Positions 31,068-38,180 of a stretch of DNA of 38,720 nucleotides are shown piece by piece. The position numbers and the translations under genes are program-made. Numbering within the stretch: position 1 is the first letter of the stretch; each line of letters begins with the position of its first letter. The DNA is from Armatimonadota bacterium (GTDB taxonomy: Bacteria > Armatimonadota > Fimbriimonadia > Fimbriimonadales > ATM1): assembly GCA_021324165.1 (NCBI GenBank), contig JAJPJR010000080.1, forward strand, positions 1 to 38,720. Direction: 5' to 3'. Below the pieces are notes generated by a model that worked only from the letters and a program-made list of their open reading frames with translations, was not told the DNA's origin and searched no databases.

Positions 31068-31300
31068 CGTCCGCCTCCGCTAACCGGCGGAACAACCGCA
31101 ACCGTGTCCCCCTCGTCCACCGTATCATTTTCATTCGCAAACCGCTCGTTCACGGCCAGCCTCGCCCCGCTCATCCATGCACCTTCCGAAGCCAAAGCCG
31201 AAATAACCTCCTTCACTTTGCACGGAAGCGCGATCCGAATCAGCAGTTCGCTGCCCAATCGCGCTTTCATTCCAGCAAAAAGCCGCACACGCAAACTCAC
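31064..31300 (-). CDS. moaD: Molybdopterin synthase small subunit (sulfur carrier), with an extra C-terminal Arg
   Basis: The 78-residue ubiquitin-fold protein carries a thiocarboxylate to MoaE. 'VRLFAGMKARLGSELL' at the start and 'LAVNERFANENDTVDEGDTVAVVPPVSGGG' at the end (48-77) fit the family. A MoaD normally ends in Gly-Gly, which is adenylated and sulfurated; here the frame reads GGG followed by one Arg (R78) before the stop. Either the arginine is trimmed, or MoeB/MoaD chemistry is altered, or the base call is wrong. It starts with GTG, and a TACCAT box ends six bases before it, again leaderless-like. It is the first gene of the operon. Confidence 0.92.
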   Translation of the reverse strand: MSLRVRLFAGMKARLGSELLIRIALPCKVKEVISALASEGAWMSGARLAVNERFANENDTVDEGDTVAVVPPVSGGGR

Positions 31301-31306
31301 TTAGAA

Positions 31307-31312
31307 ATGGTA
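31307..31312 (-). promoter_or_regulatory. Candidate -10 box of a leaderless moaD promoter
   Basis: On the minus strand TACCAT ends six bases before the GTG start of moaD, with TTCTAA between. No Shine-Dalgarno is present. The weak -35 candidate TTAAAG lies 16 bases further upstream. Confidence 0.4.
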
Positions 31313-31343
31313 CCGCTTCGCACGCCGGCTTTAAGATCGGCTG

Positions 31344-31349
31344 TAGAAT
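31344..31349 (+). promoter_or_regulatory. Candidate -10 box of the cyclase-like gene
   Basis: TAGAAT (five of six to TATAAT) lies 12 bases before the ATG at 31362. The mRNA leader would be about six bases, too short for a normal ribosome site. The 61-base gap to the divergent moaD start holds both promoters. Confidence 0.4.
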
Positions 31350-31361
31350 AGAGCCAAAGGC

Positions 31362-32507
31362 ATGCAGGAACACGAGCCGAAAACGGATCCGACCCAGCGC
31401 CCCCAGGAGTTGCAGGCGATCGAACAGTTCGAGGCCGACCTTGACCGCCTCGAAAAGCAGCAGGCCAAAACCGGCCTCGGCAGATTTTTTAGGCAGGTCA
31501 GGCAGATGGATTTCGCCACCCGCCGCGTCGTGGCAAGTGCGGCTCTCGGGCTGTGGGCCGGCCTCGCAAAAGCCCTTGCAGAAAAGTTCGGCGACCAGTA
31601 TGGCCTCGCCGCGATGGGCATCACCGTTTTCTCGCTGCTCGCCATCATCAACTGCGCCCTCACCCGCAAGCGAGAACTCGGCGCACTAACCGGCGCCGCT
31701 TACGCATTTGCGATGAAGTTCGGACTCGCCGCATTCTCTTGGATGCTTCGAAGCCCGGTCAAACTCTCAGGCACCGACATCATCCCCTACACCCTCATCG
31801 CCGCAGTCGCAGGGTTTCTGTTCGGAATGTTCGGCGACCGAATTCTGAGAATCCGATTCCAACACGATCCCCAAAAGCGGCGCGAATACCTGCTGCGCCA
31901 ACTTATCGAACTCCAAGAAGAACTCAAAAAAGGCGAACAGAACGTAACCTTCCTGAGCGTAGACGTGGTAGGAAGCACCGACATGAAGCGCCACGCCGAC
32001 GCGCTCAACGTCGAATACACCTTCAACGAATACACCCACTACGTAACCGGTGTGTCGCGATCCTTCGACGGTCTGCTTCACAGCACCGCCGGTGACGGAA
32101 TCCTTCTCACGTTCCCATCCCCGAAAGACGCTTTCCTCGCCGCGCGAAGAGTGATCGGAGGGATGATCGAATTCAACGCTTTTAAAAACCGCCTGGGACA
32201 TCCGTTTCAAGTCCGGTGCGGTATTCACACCGGCTCCGTGAACGCCGTGAAAGGCGACATCGGTTCAGTCAACTATTCGCACGTGATTGACGTAACCTCG
32301 CACGTCCAGAAAATCGCGCCGCCCGGAGGCATCGCCATCAGTGAAGACGCGGCCCGCATCGCCCAACACGAAGGCCTGAATCTCGGGTCCGAACGCACCG
32401 AGGTCAAAGGAATTCACGCCCGCATCTGGCGCGGCCAAGTCGAACTTGCCGAAACCAAGCCGGTTTCCGGAGGACCGCCGCCCCTTCCGCCCGGAGTCCA
32501 CGCCTGA
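31362..32507 (+). CDS. Membrane class III nucleotidyl cyclase-like protein, catalysis doubtful
   Basis: The 381-residue protein has an N-terminal charged region, about four hydrophobic segments (near 57-75, 82-100, 107-128, 140-158) and a C-terminal cyclase-homology domain (about 193-365). The two metal-binding aspartates are D201 in 'FLSVDVVGST' and D245 in 'STAGDGILLTF'. The base-selecting aspartate is D310 in 'SHVIDVTS'. In active cyclases D310 is followed by an asparagine three residues later and an arginine seven residues later; here those positions are S313 and K317, so cyclase activity may be low or lost. It may be a receptor or regulatory pseudo-cyclase. The helical segment before the domain (168-192) resembles a signalling helix. 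Confidence 0.88.
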   Translation: MQEHEPKTDPTQRPQELQAIEQFEADLDRLEKQQAKTGLGRFFRQVRQMDFATRRVVASAALGLWAGLAKALAEKFGDQYGLAAMGITVFSLLAIINCALTRKRELGALTGAAYAFAMKFGLAAFSWMLRSPVKLSGTDIIPYTLIAAVAGFLFGMFGDRILRIRFQHDPQKRREYLLRQLIELQEELKKGEQNVTFLSVDVVGSTDMKRHADALNVEYTFNEYTHYVTGVSRSFDGLLHSTAGDGILLTFPSPKDAFLAARRVIGGMIEFNAFKNRLGHPFQVRCGIHTGSVNAVKGDIGSVNYSHVIDVTSHVQKIAPPGGIAISEDAARIAQHEGLNLGSERTEVKGIHARIWRGQVELAETKPVSGGPPPLPPGVHA

Positions 32508-32523
32508 CTCCACGCGGAATCGC

Positions 32524-32529
32524 TATAAT
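32524..32529 (+). promoter_or_regulatory. Consensus -10 box, nine bases before a start codon
   Basis: A perfect TATAAT lies nine bases before the ATG at 32539, so transcription would begin within about three bases of the start codon. It lies after the stop of the cyclase-like gene, so it gives the next gene its own promoter. No Shine-Dalgarno is present. Confidence 0.5.
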
Positions 32530-32538
32530 TGCCATTCG

Positions 32539-33141
32539 ATGGATGTTTACGACGCCTGGAACGGCGCAGTCGAAGAGATCAAAAACAAAGTAACAGGCGT
32601 CGGAGTTTGGACGGCCCTCAACTGCGCCGTGCCGATCACCTACGAAGACGGCCGGTTCGTGCTCGGCTTTGGAGCCAAAGACCTCGATCTCATGGGCCAT
32701 CTAAAGCCCCCAGGAGTGCGCAGAACCATCGAAGTCGAACTCGAGTCGCGGTTGAAATCACCCGTCGAACTGATCCTGCTTTCCGGGATCACCATCAACG
32801 ACTGGATGAGTCACAAGCGCCAACTGCAGGAAGCCGAAAAACTGAAGCGCGCCGCGGAAGAGCGGGAACGCGTCGTGAGCACCGCCGGAAAAGAGTGGGA
32901 CGAAATCTATGAATTCGCAGGACGCGAGTACGGGAGGCTCAACGCCAAGAGCCACCCCGGCCTGAGAGCCCGGCTGCTGGAGATGTGCGTCGCCAAAATC
33001 GCGGAAAAACTTCCCGAATCCGAACTCGAAGAAGACGAAGAACGCGCATTCTCCCGCGCCGTCGAACGGATCGGCTTTTTATGCGAGGCCTCCTCGACCC
33101 TGGTCGCCTACCTCGCCTTCCAACGCGCCGGCAAGCTTTAG
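32539..33141 (+). CDS. Unrecognised 200-residue protein; N-terminus resembles DnaA-N/tau-type domain
   Basis: I cannot name this protein. It starts with 'MDVYDAWNGAVEEIKNKV' and continues 'VWTALNCAVPITYEDGRFVLGFGAKDLDLMGH', 'IEVELESRLKSPVELILLSG' (about 20-85). A tryptophan near the start, a strand pair 'RFVLGF' and a helix leading to 'VELILLSG' are what the DnaA N-terminal/DNA polymerase III tau C-terminal fold looks like, but this is pattern only. A charged coiled region (95-120) and a helical, acidic C-terminus (about 121-200, with ESELEEDEE) follow. There is no signal peptide. The ATG at 32539 follows a TATAAT box and is preferred over an upstream in-frame ATG at 32446, which is inside the previous gene. 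Confidence 0.7.
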   Translation: MDVYDAWNGAVEEIKNKVTGVGVWTALNCAVPITYEDGRFVLGFGAKDLDLMGHLKPPGVRRTIEVELESRLKSPVELILLSGITINDWMSHKRQLQEAEKLKRAAEERERVVSTAGKEWDEIYEFAGREYGRLNAKSHPGLRARLLEMCVAKIAEKLPESELEEDEERAFSRAVERIGFLCEASSTLVAYLAFQRAGKL

Positions 33142-33174
33142 GAGTCCCCGATGCCCGCCGGCCGCCGCCCGGCG

Positions 33175-35196
33175 TCACTCCAAATCAGCCAGCGCCCGCT
33201 CCAGCGCAACGAGTTCGTACCGCACGCCCACCCCGCCGCCGATCTCCTTAGGAAGCCTCCCGCAAATCGCCTCGGCCGAATCCCTATCCGAGGCGAGCAC
33301 TCCCTGCACGCACCCGGCCTCCTCCAAAACCAGGCAGTGATCGTCAGAGCGAAGCCGCCCCCGCACCTCATGCAGAAGCATGTCCAAAATCGCCGTCCGC
33401 TCCGTCTCGGCTGCCTCCGCCGGCAGTTCCGGCCAAGCCTTCAGCACGGTCTGCGCATCGCGATGATCCGACTTCGAACAGCGATCTTCGATCAGCGCAC
33501 GTACCGCCGCTTTCTCCGACCAGATCGGAATCGTAAACTCCAACGTTGCTCCCCGGCCGTCGCTCGAAGCACGAATCTCGCCGCCGTGCAGATCCACAAT
33601 CCGTTTGCAAATTGAAAGACCTAAGCCCGTGCCGCGATATCCCGGACCCTCTTGCCGATCCACCTGCCGAAACGGTTCAAAAATGCAGTTCAAATCCGCC
33701 GCCTTGATTCCTTGTCCTGTATCTGCAACGCTGAACTTGACAAACGCATCGGCTCGCTCAGCCGCGAGCACAATCGAGCCTCCCGCAGGCGTGTACTTAA
33801 TCGCGTTCCCAACAAGATTAATCAGCACTTGGTCAATCAACTGATCGTCCGCCAGCACATCGCAAATCGCTGTTTCGATCTGCTTCCGCATCTGAATTCC
33901 TTGCGATGCACACTTCTGAGAGAAATCTTTGTGCGCGCGCTCCAATATCGCTTCAGGCGAACATCGGTCTCGCGAAATCTGAAGTTTTCCCGCTTCGATC
34001 AGATGAAAGTTCAACAGATGATCCAGCATCTTCGTCAGCCGGTCGCAGTTGCGCAGAATCGCGTCAATAGACTCCCCGATCTCTTCCGGGCTTTTTCCCG
34101 CGGCAACGTCGCCCAAAAGGCTCGCAAACTCGCGGATCACCGTGAGCGGCGTCCGCATCTCGTGCGAGGCGGTCGCCAAAAACTCCGACTTCAATTTGTC
34201 AAACTCTTGAAGCCGAACATTCACAGAAGCCAGCTCCATCGCCTGTGCGGCAAGCGCCTCTTCGTCAATCTTCTTGTCCGAAATGTCCGAAAGAGACCCG
34301 ATGATCTCGACCGGCTTCCCCAAGTCGTCCAATACGCCGACCACACGCGACCTAAGCCACCGATACGTGCCGTCCGCATGACGAAATCGGTACTCAAACA
34401 CCGTCGGCCCTTTTGTCAGCGACGGCCGCAGTTTCGGCCACAGTTGCGCGGCATCATCAGGGTGCAAATGATCTTTCCAAAAGCACGGCGTCGCAACGAT
34501 CTCCTCTGATGAATATCCCAACTGTCCCAACACCGCATCGCTGATGTAAGTAATGGCAAACGGCGGATCTGCACACGCCGTAAAAATCGAATCGGGAATC
34601 GTCGTAAGCAGAAACCGCATCCGACGCTCAGCCGCTCGAAGTTCGTTCTCCCGCTGTTTCCGTTCCAGCATCTCCAATTCGAGCGAACGGTTCGCACTCT
34701 CCAACTCACCCGTCCGCTGTTGAACAATCTGCTGCAAGTTTCGATTGTGCACCTCGAGTTGTGCGCGCATGCGTTCCATCGCAAGAAGATTTCGCACGCG
34801 CAGTTCCAGTTCGCACACATCTGTCGGCTTGTTCAAAAAGTCGTTCGCGCCAAGTTCCAACGCGCGGCGCCGAATCTCGATGTTGTCGTCTGCCGTCAAA
34901 ACCAAAACCGGTTTTACAAAGCCGCGCGAAGACTCCCGCAAACTCTCGAGAACAGCAAGCCCTCCGCGCCCAGGCAGATTGATATCCAACAACAGAATGT
35001 CGGGCTCGTATTCCGCCAGCGCCGCGTCCAACAAAACCGGATCGGCCAGCCCCTCGACCTCGCCGAAGACCGAGCTCCCCAAAACCTGCTTGACCAGCGA
35101 CACCGAGGCAGGGTCATCGTCCACCACCAGGATTCGCGAGCCCGCCGCCACCACGGAAGCGCCCTGACCCAACGCTGCATCGAACTGAATTGCCAT
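33175..35196 (-). CDS. REC-PAS-histidine kinase (soluble two-component kinase)
   Basis: The 673-residue protein starts with a receiver domain (about 21-140; D71 is the phospho-acceptor in 'ILLLDINLPG'), then a coiled coil (about 140-195), a PAS domain (about 195-310; 'HPDDAAQLWPKL' and 'YRFRHADGTYRWLRSRV' are PAS-3 signatures), then HisKA with H345 in 'ATASHEMRTPLTVI', then an ATPase domain with 'NLVGNAIKYTPAGG', 'DTGQGI' and 'GTGLGLSI'. Residues about 565-673 form a C-terminal extension that I do not recognise. No membrane helix exists, so it senses something inside the cell or receives phosphate on its REC domain. GGGGGAG precedes the ATG by four bases. It lies 83 bases downstream of rocD. 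Confidence 0.94.
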   Translation of the reverse strand: MAIQFDAALGQGASVVAAGSRILVVDDDPASVSLVKQVLGSSVFGEVEGLADPVLLDAALAEYEPDILLLDINLPGRGGLAVLESLRESSRGFVKPVLVLTADDNIEIRRRALELGANDFLNKPTDVCELELRVRNLLAMERMRAQLEVHNRNLQQIVQQRTGELESANRSLELEMLERKQRENELRAAERRMRFLLTTIPDSIFTACADPPFAITYISDAVLGQLGYSSEEIVATPCFWKDHLHPDDAAQLWPKLRPSLTKGPTVFEYRFRHADGTYRWLRSRVVGVLDDLGKPVEIIGSLSDISDKKIDEEALAAQAMELASVNVRLQEFDKLKSEFLATASHEMRTPLTVIREFASLLGDVAAGKSPEEIGESIDAILRNCDRLTKMLDHLLNFHLIEAGKLQISRDRCSPEAILERAHKDFSQKCASQGIQMRKQIETAICDVLADDQLIDQVLINLVGNAIKYTPAGGSIVLAAERADAFVKFSVADTGQGIKAADLNCIFEPFRQVDRQEGPGYRGTGLGLSICKRIVDLHGGEIRASSDGRGATLEFTIPIWSEKAAVRALIEDRCSKSDHRDAQTVLKAWPELPAEAAETERTAILDMLLHEVRGRLRSDDHCLVLEEAGCVQGVLASDRDSAEAICGRLPKEIGGGVGVRYELVALERALADLE

Positions 35197-35279
35197 AGAC
35201 TCCCCCAGCGCGAGCCGTCATGAGCCTGCGAACCGTATTACAGTATCTGTGTACTTACTTTATCGGGAAACCCCCGCGA

Positions 35280-36545
35280 TTATTGGAGGGCGGCCTTCGT
35301 CTTAGCAGCGATCTCGTCCACCGTCGCAGCATCAATCACCAGCGGCGGAGCAAACCGGAACGTCCGGTGCCTTGTCTCCTTCGTCAGCAGCCCCTGCTCG
35401 ATGAACCTGGACGAAAGCTCGGCCGTGTCCACCCCCTCCTTCACTTCCAGGCCGACGAGCAGCCCCCGCCCTCTCACGTCCAAAACCTTCTCCGATCCGA
35501 TATTCCTGAAAGCGTCCGCAAGCCGGGCGCCCATCCTCGCCGAGTTCTCAGCCAGGTTCGACGTCTGCAGCTCAGCCATCGCCGCGATCGCGATCACCGA
35601 AGCCAGCGGGTTGCCCCCAAACGTGCTGCCGTGATCTCCCGGTTTGAACACCGAGAGCGCCTCGCGCGAACCCGCGACCGCCGCAACAGGGAACAGACCT
35701 CCGCCCAGCGCCTTCCCCAAACAGATCATATCCGGCTTGGCGTCCTCGAACTGCCAGGCAAAAGGCTTACCGGTGCGGCAGAACCCGGTTTGAATCTCGT
35801 CCCAAATCAGCAGCACGTTGTTCGCATCGCACAGTTTGCGAAGCCGCGCCATAAACCCATCGGGCGGAAAGATGATCCCGCCTTCTGCCTGAATCGGCTC
35901 CATCAAAACCGCCGCCGTGTTCGGTGTCATGGCTCTTTCAACAGCCTCGATATCTCCGAACGGCACCGTAATGAACCCAGGAGTGAACGGGCCGAAATCC
36001 TGCTTATATTGAGGCTCGCTGCTGAACCCCACGATCGTTGTCGTCCTCCCGTGGAAGTTTTCCGCCGCCACAATGATCTCCGCCTTGTCCTGCGGCACCC
36101 TCTTGATGGTGTAAGCCCACTTTCGGGCAAGTTTGATCGCGGTTTCCACGGCCTCGGCGCCCGTGTTCATCGGGCAGGCCATCTCCATCCCTGTGTATTC
36201 GCACACCGTCTTTAGAAGCAGCGCCAGCTCGGTGGTGTACATCGCGCGGCTTACCAGAGTAACTTTGTCCAGCTGCCTCCGGGCGGTCTCGCACACGAAC
36301 TCGCTCAGGTGGCCGTGCGCAACGGCTGAATAGCATCCTATGCAGTCTATGTACTGCTTGCCCGCTCCGTCATAAGCATAAACCCCTTTCGCGCGGACGA
36401 TGTTGACCGGAAGCGGATGGTAGTTGTGCGAGCCGTACCGCTCGGTCATCTCGATCGCCTCGGCGTCGGATATGCGTGCAACCACGGCTTGAACACCGTT
36501 CTGTTCGATGTCCTGCCACAAGGATAAAGGCTCGGCTTTGTTCAC
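35280..36545 (-). CDS. rocD: Ornithine aminotransferase
   Basis: The 421-residue class III aminotransferase moves the delta-amino group of ornithine to 2-oxoglutarate, making glutamate semialdehyde for proline or arginine catabolism. Family marks are 'NYHPLPVNIVRAKG' (41-54), 'NTGAEAVETAIKLARKW' (127-143), 'WDEIQTGFCRTGK' (248-260) and the cofactor lysine K278 in 'CLGKALGGG'. The length is a little above the usual 400. The start is GTG at 36545, with TAAAAT six bases upstream and no Shine-Dalgarno. The kinase gene downstream may or may not be co-transcribed. No other arginine genes are close. Confidence 0.95.
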   Translation of the reverse strand: MNKAEPLSLWQDIEQNGVQAVVARISDAEAIEMTERYGSHNYHPLPVNIVRAKGVYAYDGAGKQYIDCIGCYSAVAHGHLSEFVCETARRQLDKVTLVSRAMYTTELALLLKTVCEYTGMEMACPMNTGAEAVETAIKLARKWAYTIKRVPQDKAEIIVAAENFHGRTTTIVGFSSEPQYKQDFGPFTPGFITVPFGDIEAVERAMTPNTAAVLMEPIQAEGGIIFPPDGFMARLRKLCDANNVLLIWDEIQTGFCRTGKPFAWQFEDAKPDMICLGKALGGGLFPVAAVAGSREALSVFKPGDHGSTFGGNPLASVIAIAAMAELQTSNLAENSARMGARLADAFRNIGSEKVLDVRGRGLLVGLEVKEGVDTAELSSRFIEQGLLTKETRHRTFRFAPPLVIDAATVDEIAAKTKAALQ

Positions 36546-36551
36546 TTCGCT

Positions 36552-36557
36552 ATTTTA
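36552..36557 (-). promoter_or_regulatory. Candidate -10 box of a leaderless rocD promoter
   Basis: On the minus strand TAAAAT ends exactly six bases (AGCGAA) before the GTG of rocD, so the transcript should begin at the initiation codon. No -35 consensus is present. The rest of the 205-base gap up to 36750 shows only a C-rich stretch (36606-36660) and no further signal that I can name. Confidence 0.45.
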
Positions 36558-36750
36558 AACGATTTTGGGTCTTTTGTGGGAAGGAGCGCCCTGGGGATTG
36601 CTCAGCCTCCACCCTTCCCCCTGCCCACTCAAACCCCACCCAAATACATAAAACCTAAATACCAGTATCCATCCCAGACACCCAATTACCCCTCGAGCGG
36701 AATACACAACCCGTGCCGGGACGCGCAAACCAGAAGGATGGGAACGAAAA

Positions 36751-37230
36751 ATGGCTACCGAACACGCTTTGTTAGAACAACACTCTCCCCCGAGATCAAC
36801 CCTTCGAGAGATGGTTGACCCCGAACGATTTCAGCCCAAGGCCCCAAACATCTCGCTCAGAAGGGCCCGAGTGCTGGTCATTGACGACGAGCCCGACATC
36901 TTGCAGTCGCTGAAGAAACGCCTGACGTTTGCCGGGTACGAATTCATGAGCGCCGCCGACGGCATCGAGGCGACCAAGCTGGCGCTCAACAACAAGCCGG
37001 ATGTGATCGTGCTCGACATCGGCCTGCCGGGCGGCGACGGCCACCAAGTGGCCCAGCGGGTCCGCAACAATACGCACACCATGTTCACGCCGATCATCTA
37101 CCTCACGGCGCGGACCGCTGAAGCCGACCGAGAAACGGCGCAGGAGTCGGGTGCGTTCGCCTACTTCACCAAGCCGTTCAAGTCCGAGGAACTGCTGGAG
37201 GCGATCCATCGCGCGGTCGGCGAGGCCTAA
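36751..37230 (+). CDS. Stand-alone receiver-domain response regulator
   Basis: The 159-residue protein has an N-terminal extension of about 38 residues (polar, likely disordered) and a receiver domain (39-159) with D45/D46, phospho-acceptor D89 ('VIVLDIGLPG'), T119 and K141 ('FTKPFKSEE'). There is no output domain, so it works by protein-protein contact, for example as a phosphate sink or in a phosphorelay with the free HPt protein at 22.2 kb or the REC-PAS kinase upstream. That pairing is inference. AGAAGGA (36732-36738) is a distant ribosome site. A strong hairpin starts six bases after its stop. Confidence 0.93.
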   Translation: MATEHALLEQHSPPRSTLREMVDPERFQPKAPNISLRRARVLVIDDEPDILQSLKKRLTFAGYEFMSAADGIEATKLALNNKPDVIVLDIGLPGGDGHQVAQRVRNNTHTMFTPIIYLTARTAEADRETAQESGAFAYFTKPFKSEELLEAIHRAVGEA

Positions 37231-37236
37231 AAAGCG

Positions 37237-37264
37237 GCACCCGATCTTTCTCAAGATCGGGTGC
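37237..37264. terminator. Bidirectional intrinsic terminator
   Basis: GCACCCGATCTT (37237-37248) pairs perfectly with AAGATCGGGTGC (37253-37264) around TCTC. In the minus direction the stem is followed by CGCTTTTTA, a strong T-run that ends the PEP-CTERM transcript. In the plus direction AAGGTTTCTCTT follows, weaker, and serves the receiver gene that stops at 37230. Confidence 0.85.
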
Positions 37265-37293
37265 AAGGTTTCTCTTAGGCGTTAGCCTGCTGA

Positions 37294-37833
37294 TTACTTG
37301 CGGCGTCGAGCAGCAAGAGCAGCGAGACCGGCGCCGAGCGCGATCATCGTCATCGGCTCAGGAACCACGTCGCCTTCGATTCTCATGTTGGCTTCGCCTG
37401 ATCCAAAGCCGAGCGTGCCGAAGTCCGTCCAGTTGGTGGTGCCATAGCCGCCGTTGCCGTTGGTGCCGTCGCGGCCAACCGAGTTGCCGCCGCCGGCCGT
37501 CTTGCGGGCGGTGTAGTGCCAGTCGCTGGAAGTGGCAGCCTGAAGGCCGACCCAGTAGGTGCCAGCCGCAAGGCCGATGCTCAGGCCGCCGGCTCGAACG
37601 TCAACGCCCAGAAGACCGAACACCGTGTCCGAGAACGACGAGCCGGTTGTCGAGACTGTGCCTTCGAACACCGTCGAACCAGGCATTCCGCCCGAGTTGT
37701 TCATGATTCGCAGGACCGCGCTGCCAGGATTGGCGCCGGTGAACGTCAGGTTTCGGACGGTCACAGCGGTGATCGTGGTGGCGGTGCCGATCGTGAAATC
37801 ATCGGCGAGCTGCAGGTCGTACTTCGCGCCGAA
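37294..37833. repeat. Tandem gene duplication, unit 1 (offset 887 bases)
   Basis: Bases 37294-37833 are near-identical to 38181-38720, offset by 887 bases. The repeat spans the coding region of both PEP-CTERM genes, while the intergenic stretch between them (37963-38180) holds a distinct terminator. Identity is highest at both ends of the compared stretch. Confidence 0.85.
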
Positions 37834-37962
37834 CAGCGAGTCGCCGCCCAGACAGTTGCCGTTGCCGGCGTCATACGCTTGGGTAAGCGTATCGTAGATG
37901 ATGGCTGCATTGGCGAGCGGGGCGACGACTGCCGCGACCGCAAGCAAAGTGAGCTTTTTCAT
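37294..37962 (-). CDS. PEP-CTERM surface protein, copy 1 (complete)
   Basis: The 222-residue exported protein has a signal peptide (1-19, ending ANA|AI), then a beta-rich body (choice-of-anchor type; repeated G, T and S; 'GSTVFEGTV', 'FGLLGVDVRAGGLSIGLAAGTYWVGLQ'), and a PEP-CTERM tail: VPEP at 200-203, a hydrophobic helix and final RRRK (219-222). In PEP-CTERM bacteria an exosortase cuts such tails and moves the protein to the surface, linked to exopolysaccharide. No exosortase gene is in the window. GGAGGAAAGGAA precedes the ATG. A second, nearly identical copy lies upstream in tandem. Confidence 0.94.
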   Translation of the reverse strand: MKKLTLLAVAAVVAPLANAAIIYDTLTQAYDAGNGNCLGGDSLFGAKYDLQLADDFTIGTATTITAVTVRNLTFTGANPGSAVLRIMNNSGGMPGSTVFEGTVSTTGSSFSDTVFGLLGVDVRAGGLSIGLAAGTYWVGLQAATSSDWHYTARKTAGGGNSVGRDGTNGNGGYGTTNWTDFGTLGFGSGEANMRIEGDVVPEPMTMIALGAGLAALAARRRK

Positions 37963-38099
37963 TTCCTTTCCTCCATAAGATTTACGCGTAAACGTAGGTA
38001 TGAGTATGAAACTCCCAAAGTTGGGGTCTCACCTGGGAACATTATCCCCCGGAAATCTTGGGATAGCAAGTTAAAATCGCAAATCAGGTAAATGACCCA

Positions 38100-38156
38100 A
38101 TAAAAAATTGGGCGAACCGCCCGATCCGCAGGTTAGCGGACCGGGTGGTTTCGCCC
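38100..38156 (-). terminator. Intrinsic terminator of PEP-CTERM copy 2
   Basis: Two 20-base arms, 38110-38129 and 38136-38156, fold with a few mismatches (GGGCGAA pairs with TTCGCCC, ATCCGC with GCGGAC-like). On the minus strand a run of six T (38102-38107) follows the stem. It ends the copy 2 transcript before the copy 1 promoter region. Confidence 0.65.
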
Positions 38157-38180
38157 TTCGTCGGCTTTTGGGCCTGCTGA

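Noticed and set aside
33141-33181. Possible hairpin (GGAGT/ACTCC and inner GATGCC/GGCGTC) between convergent stops
   Set aside because: No T-run in either direction and a four-base bulge; too weak to call a terminator.
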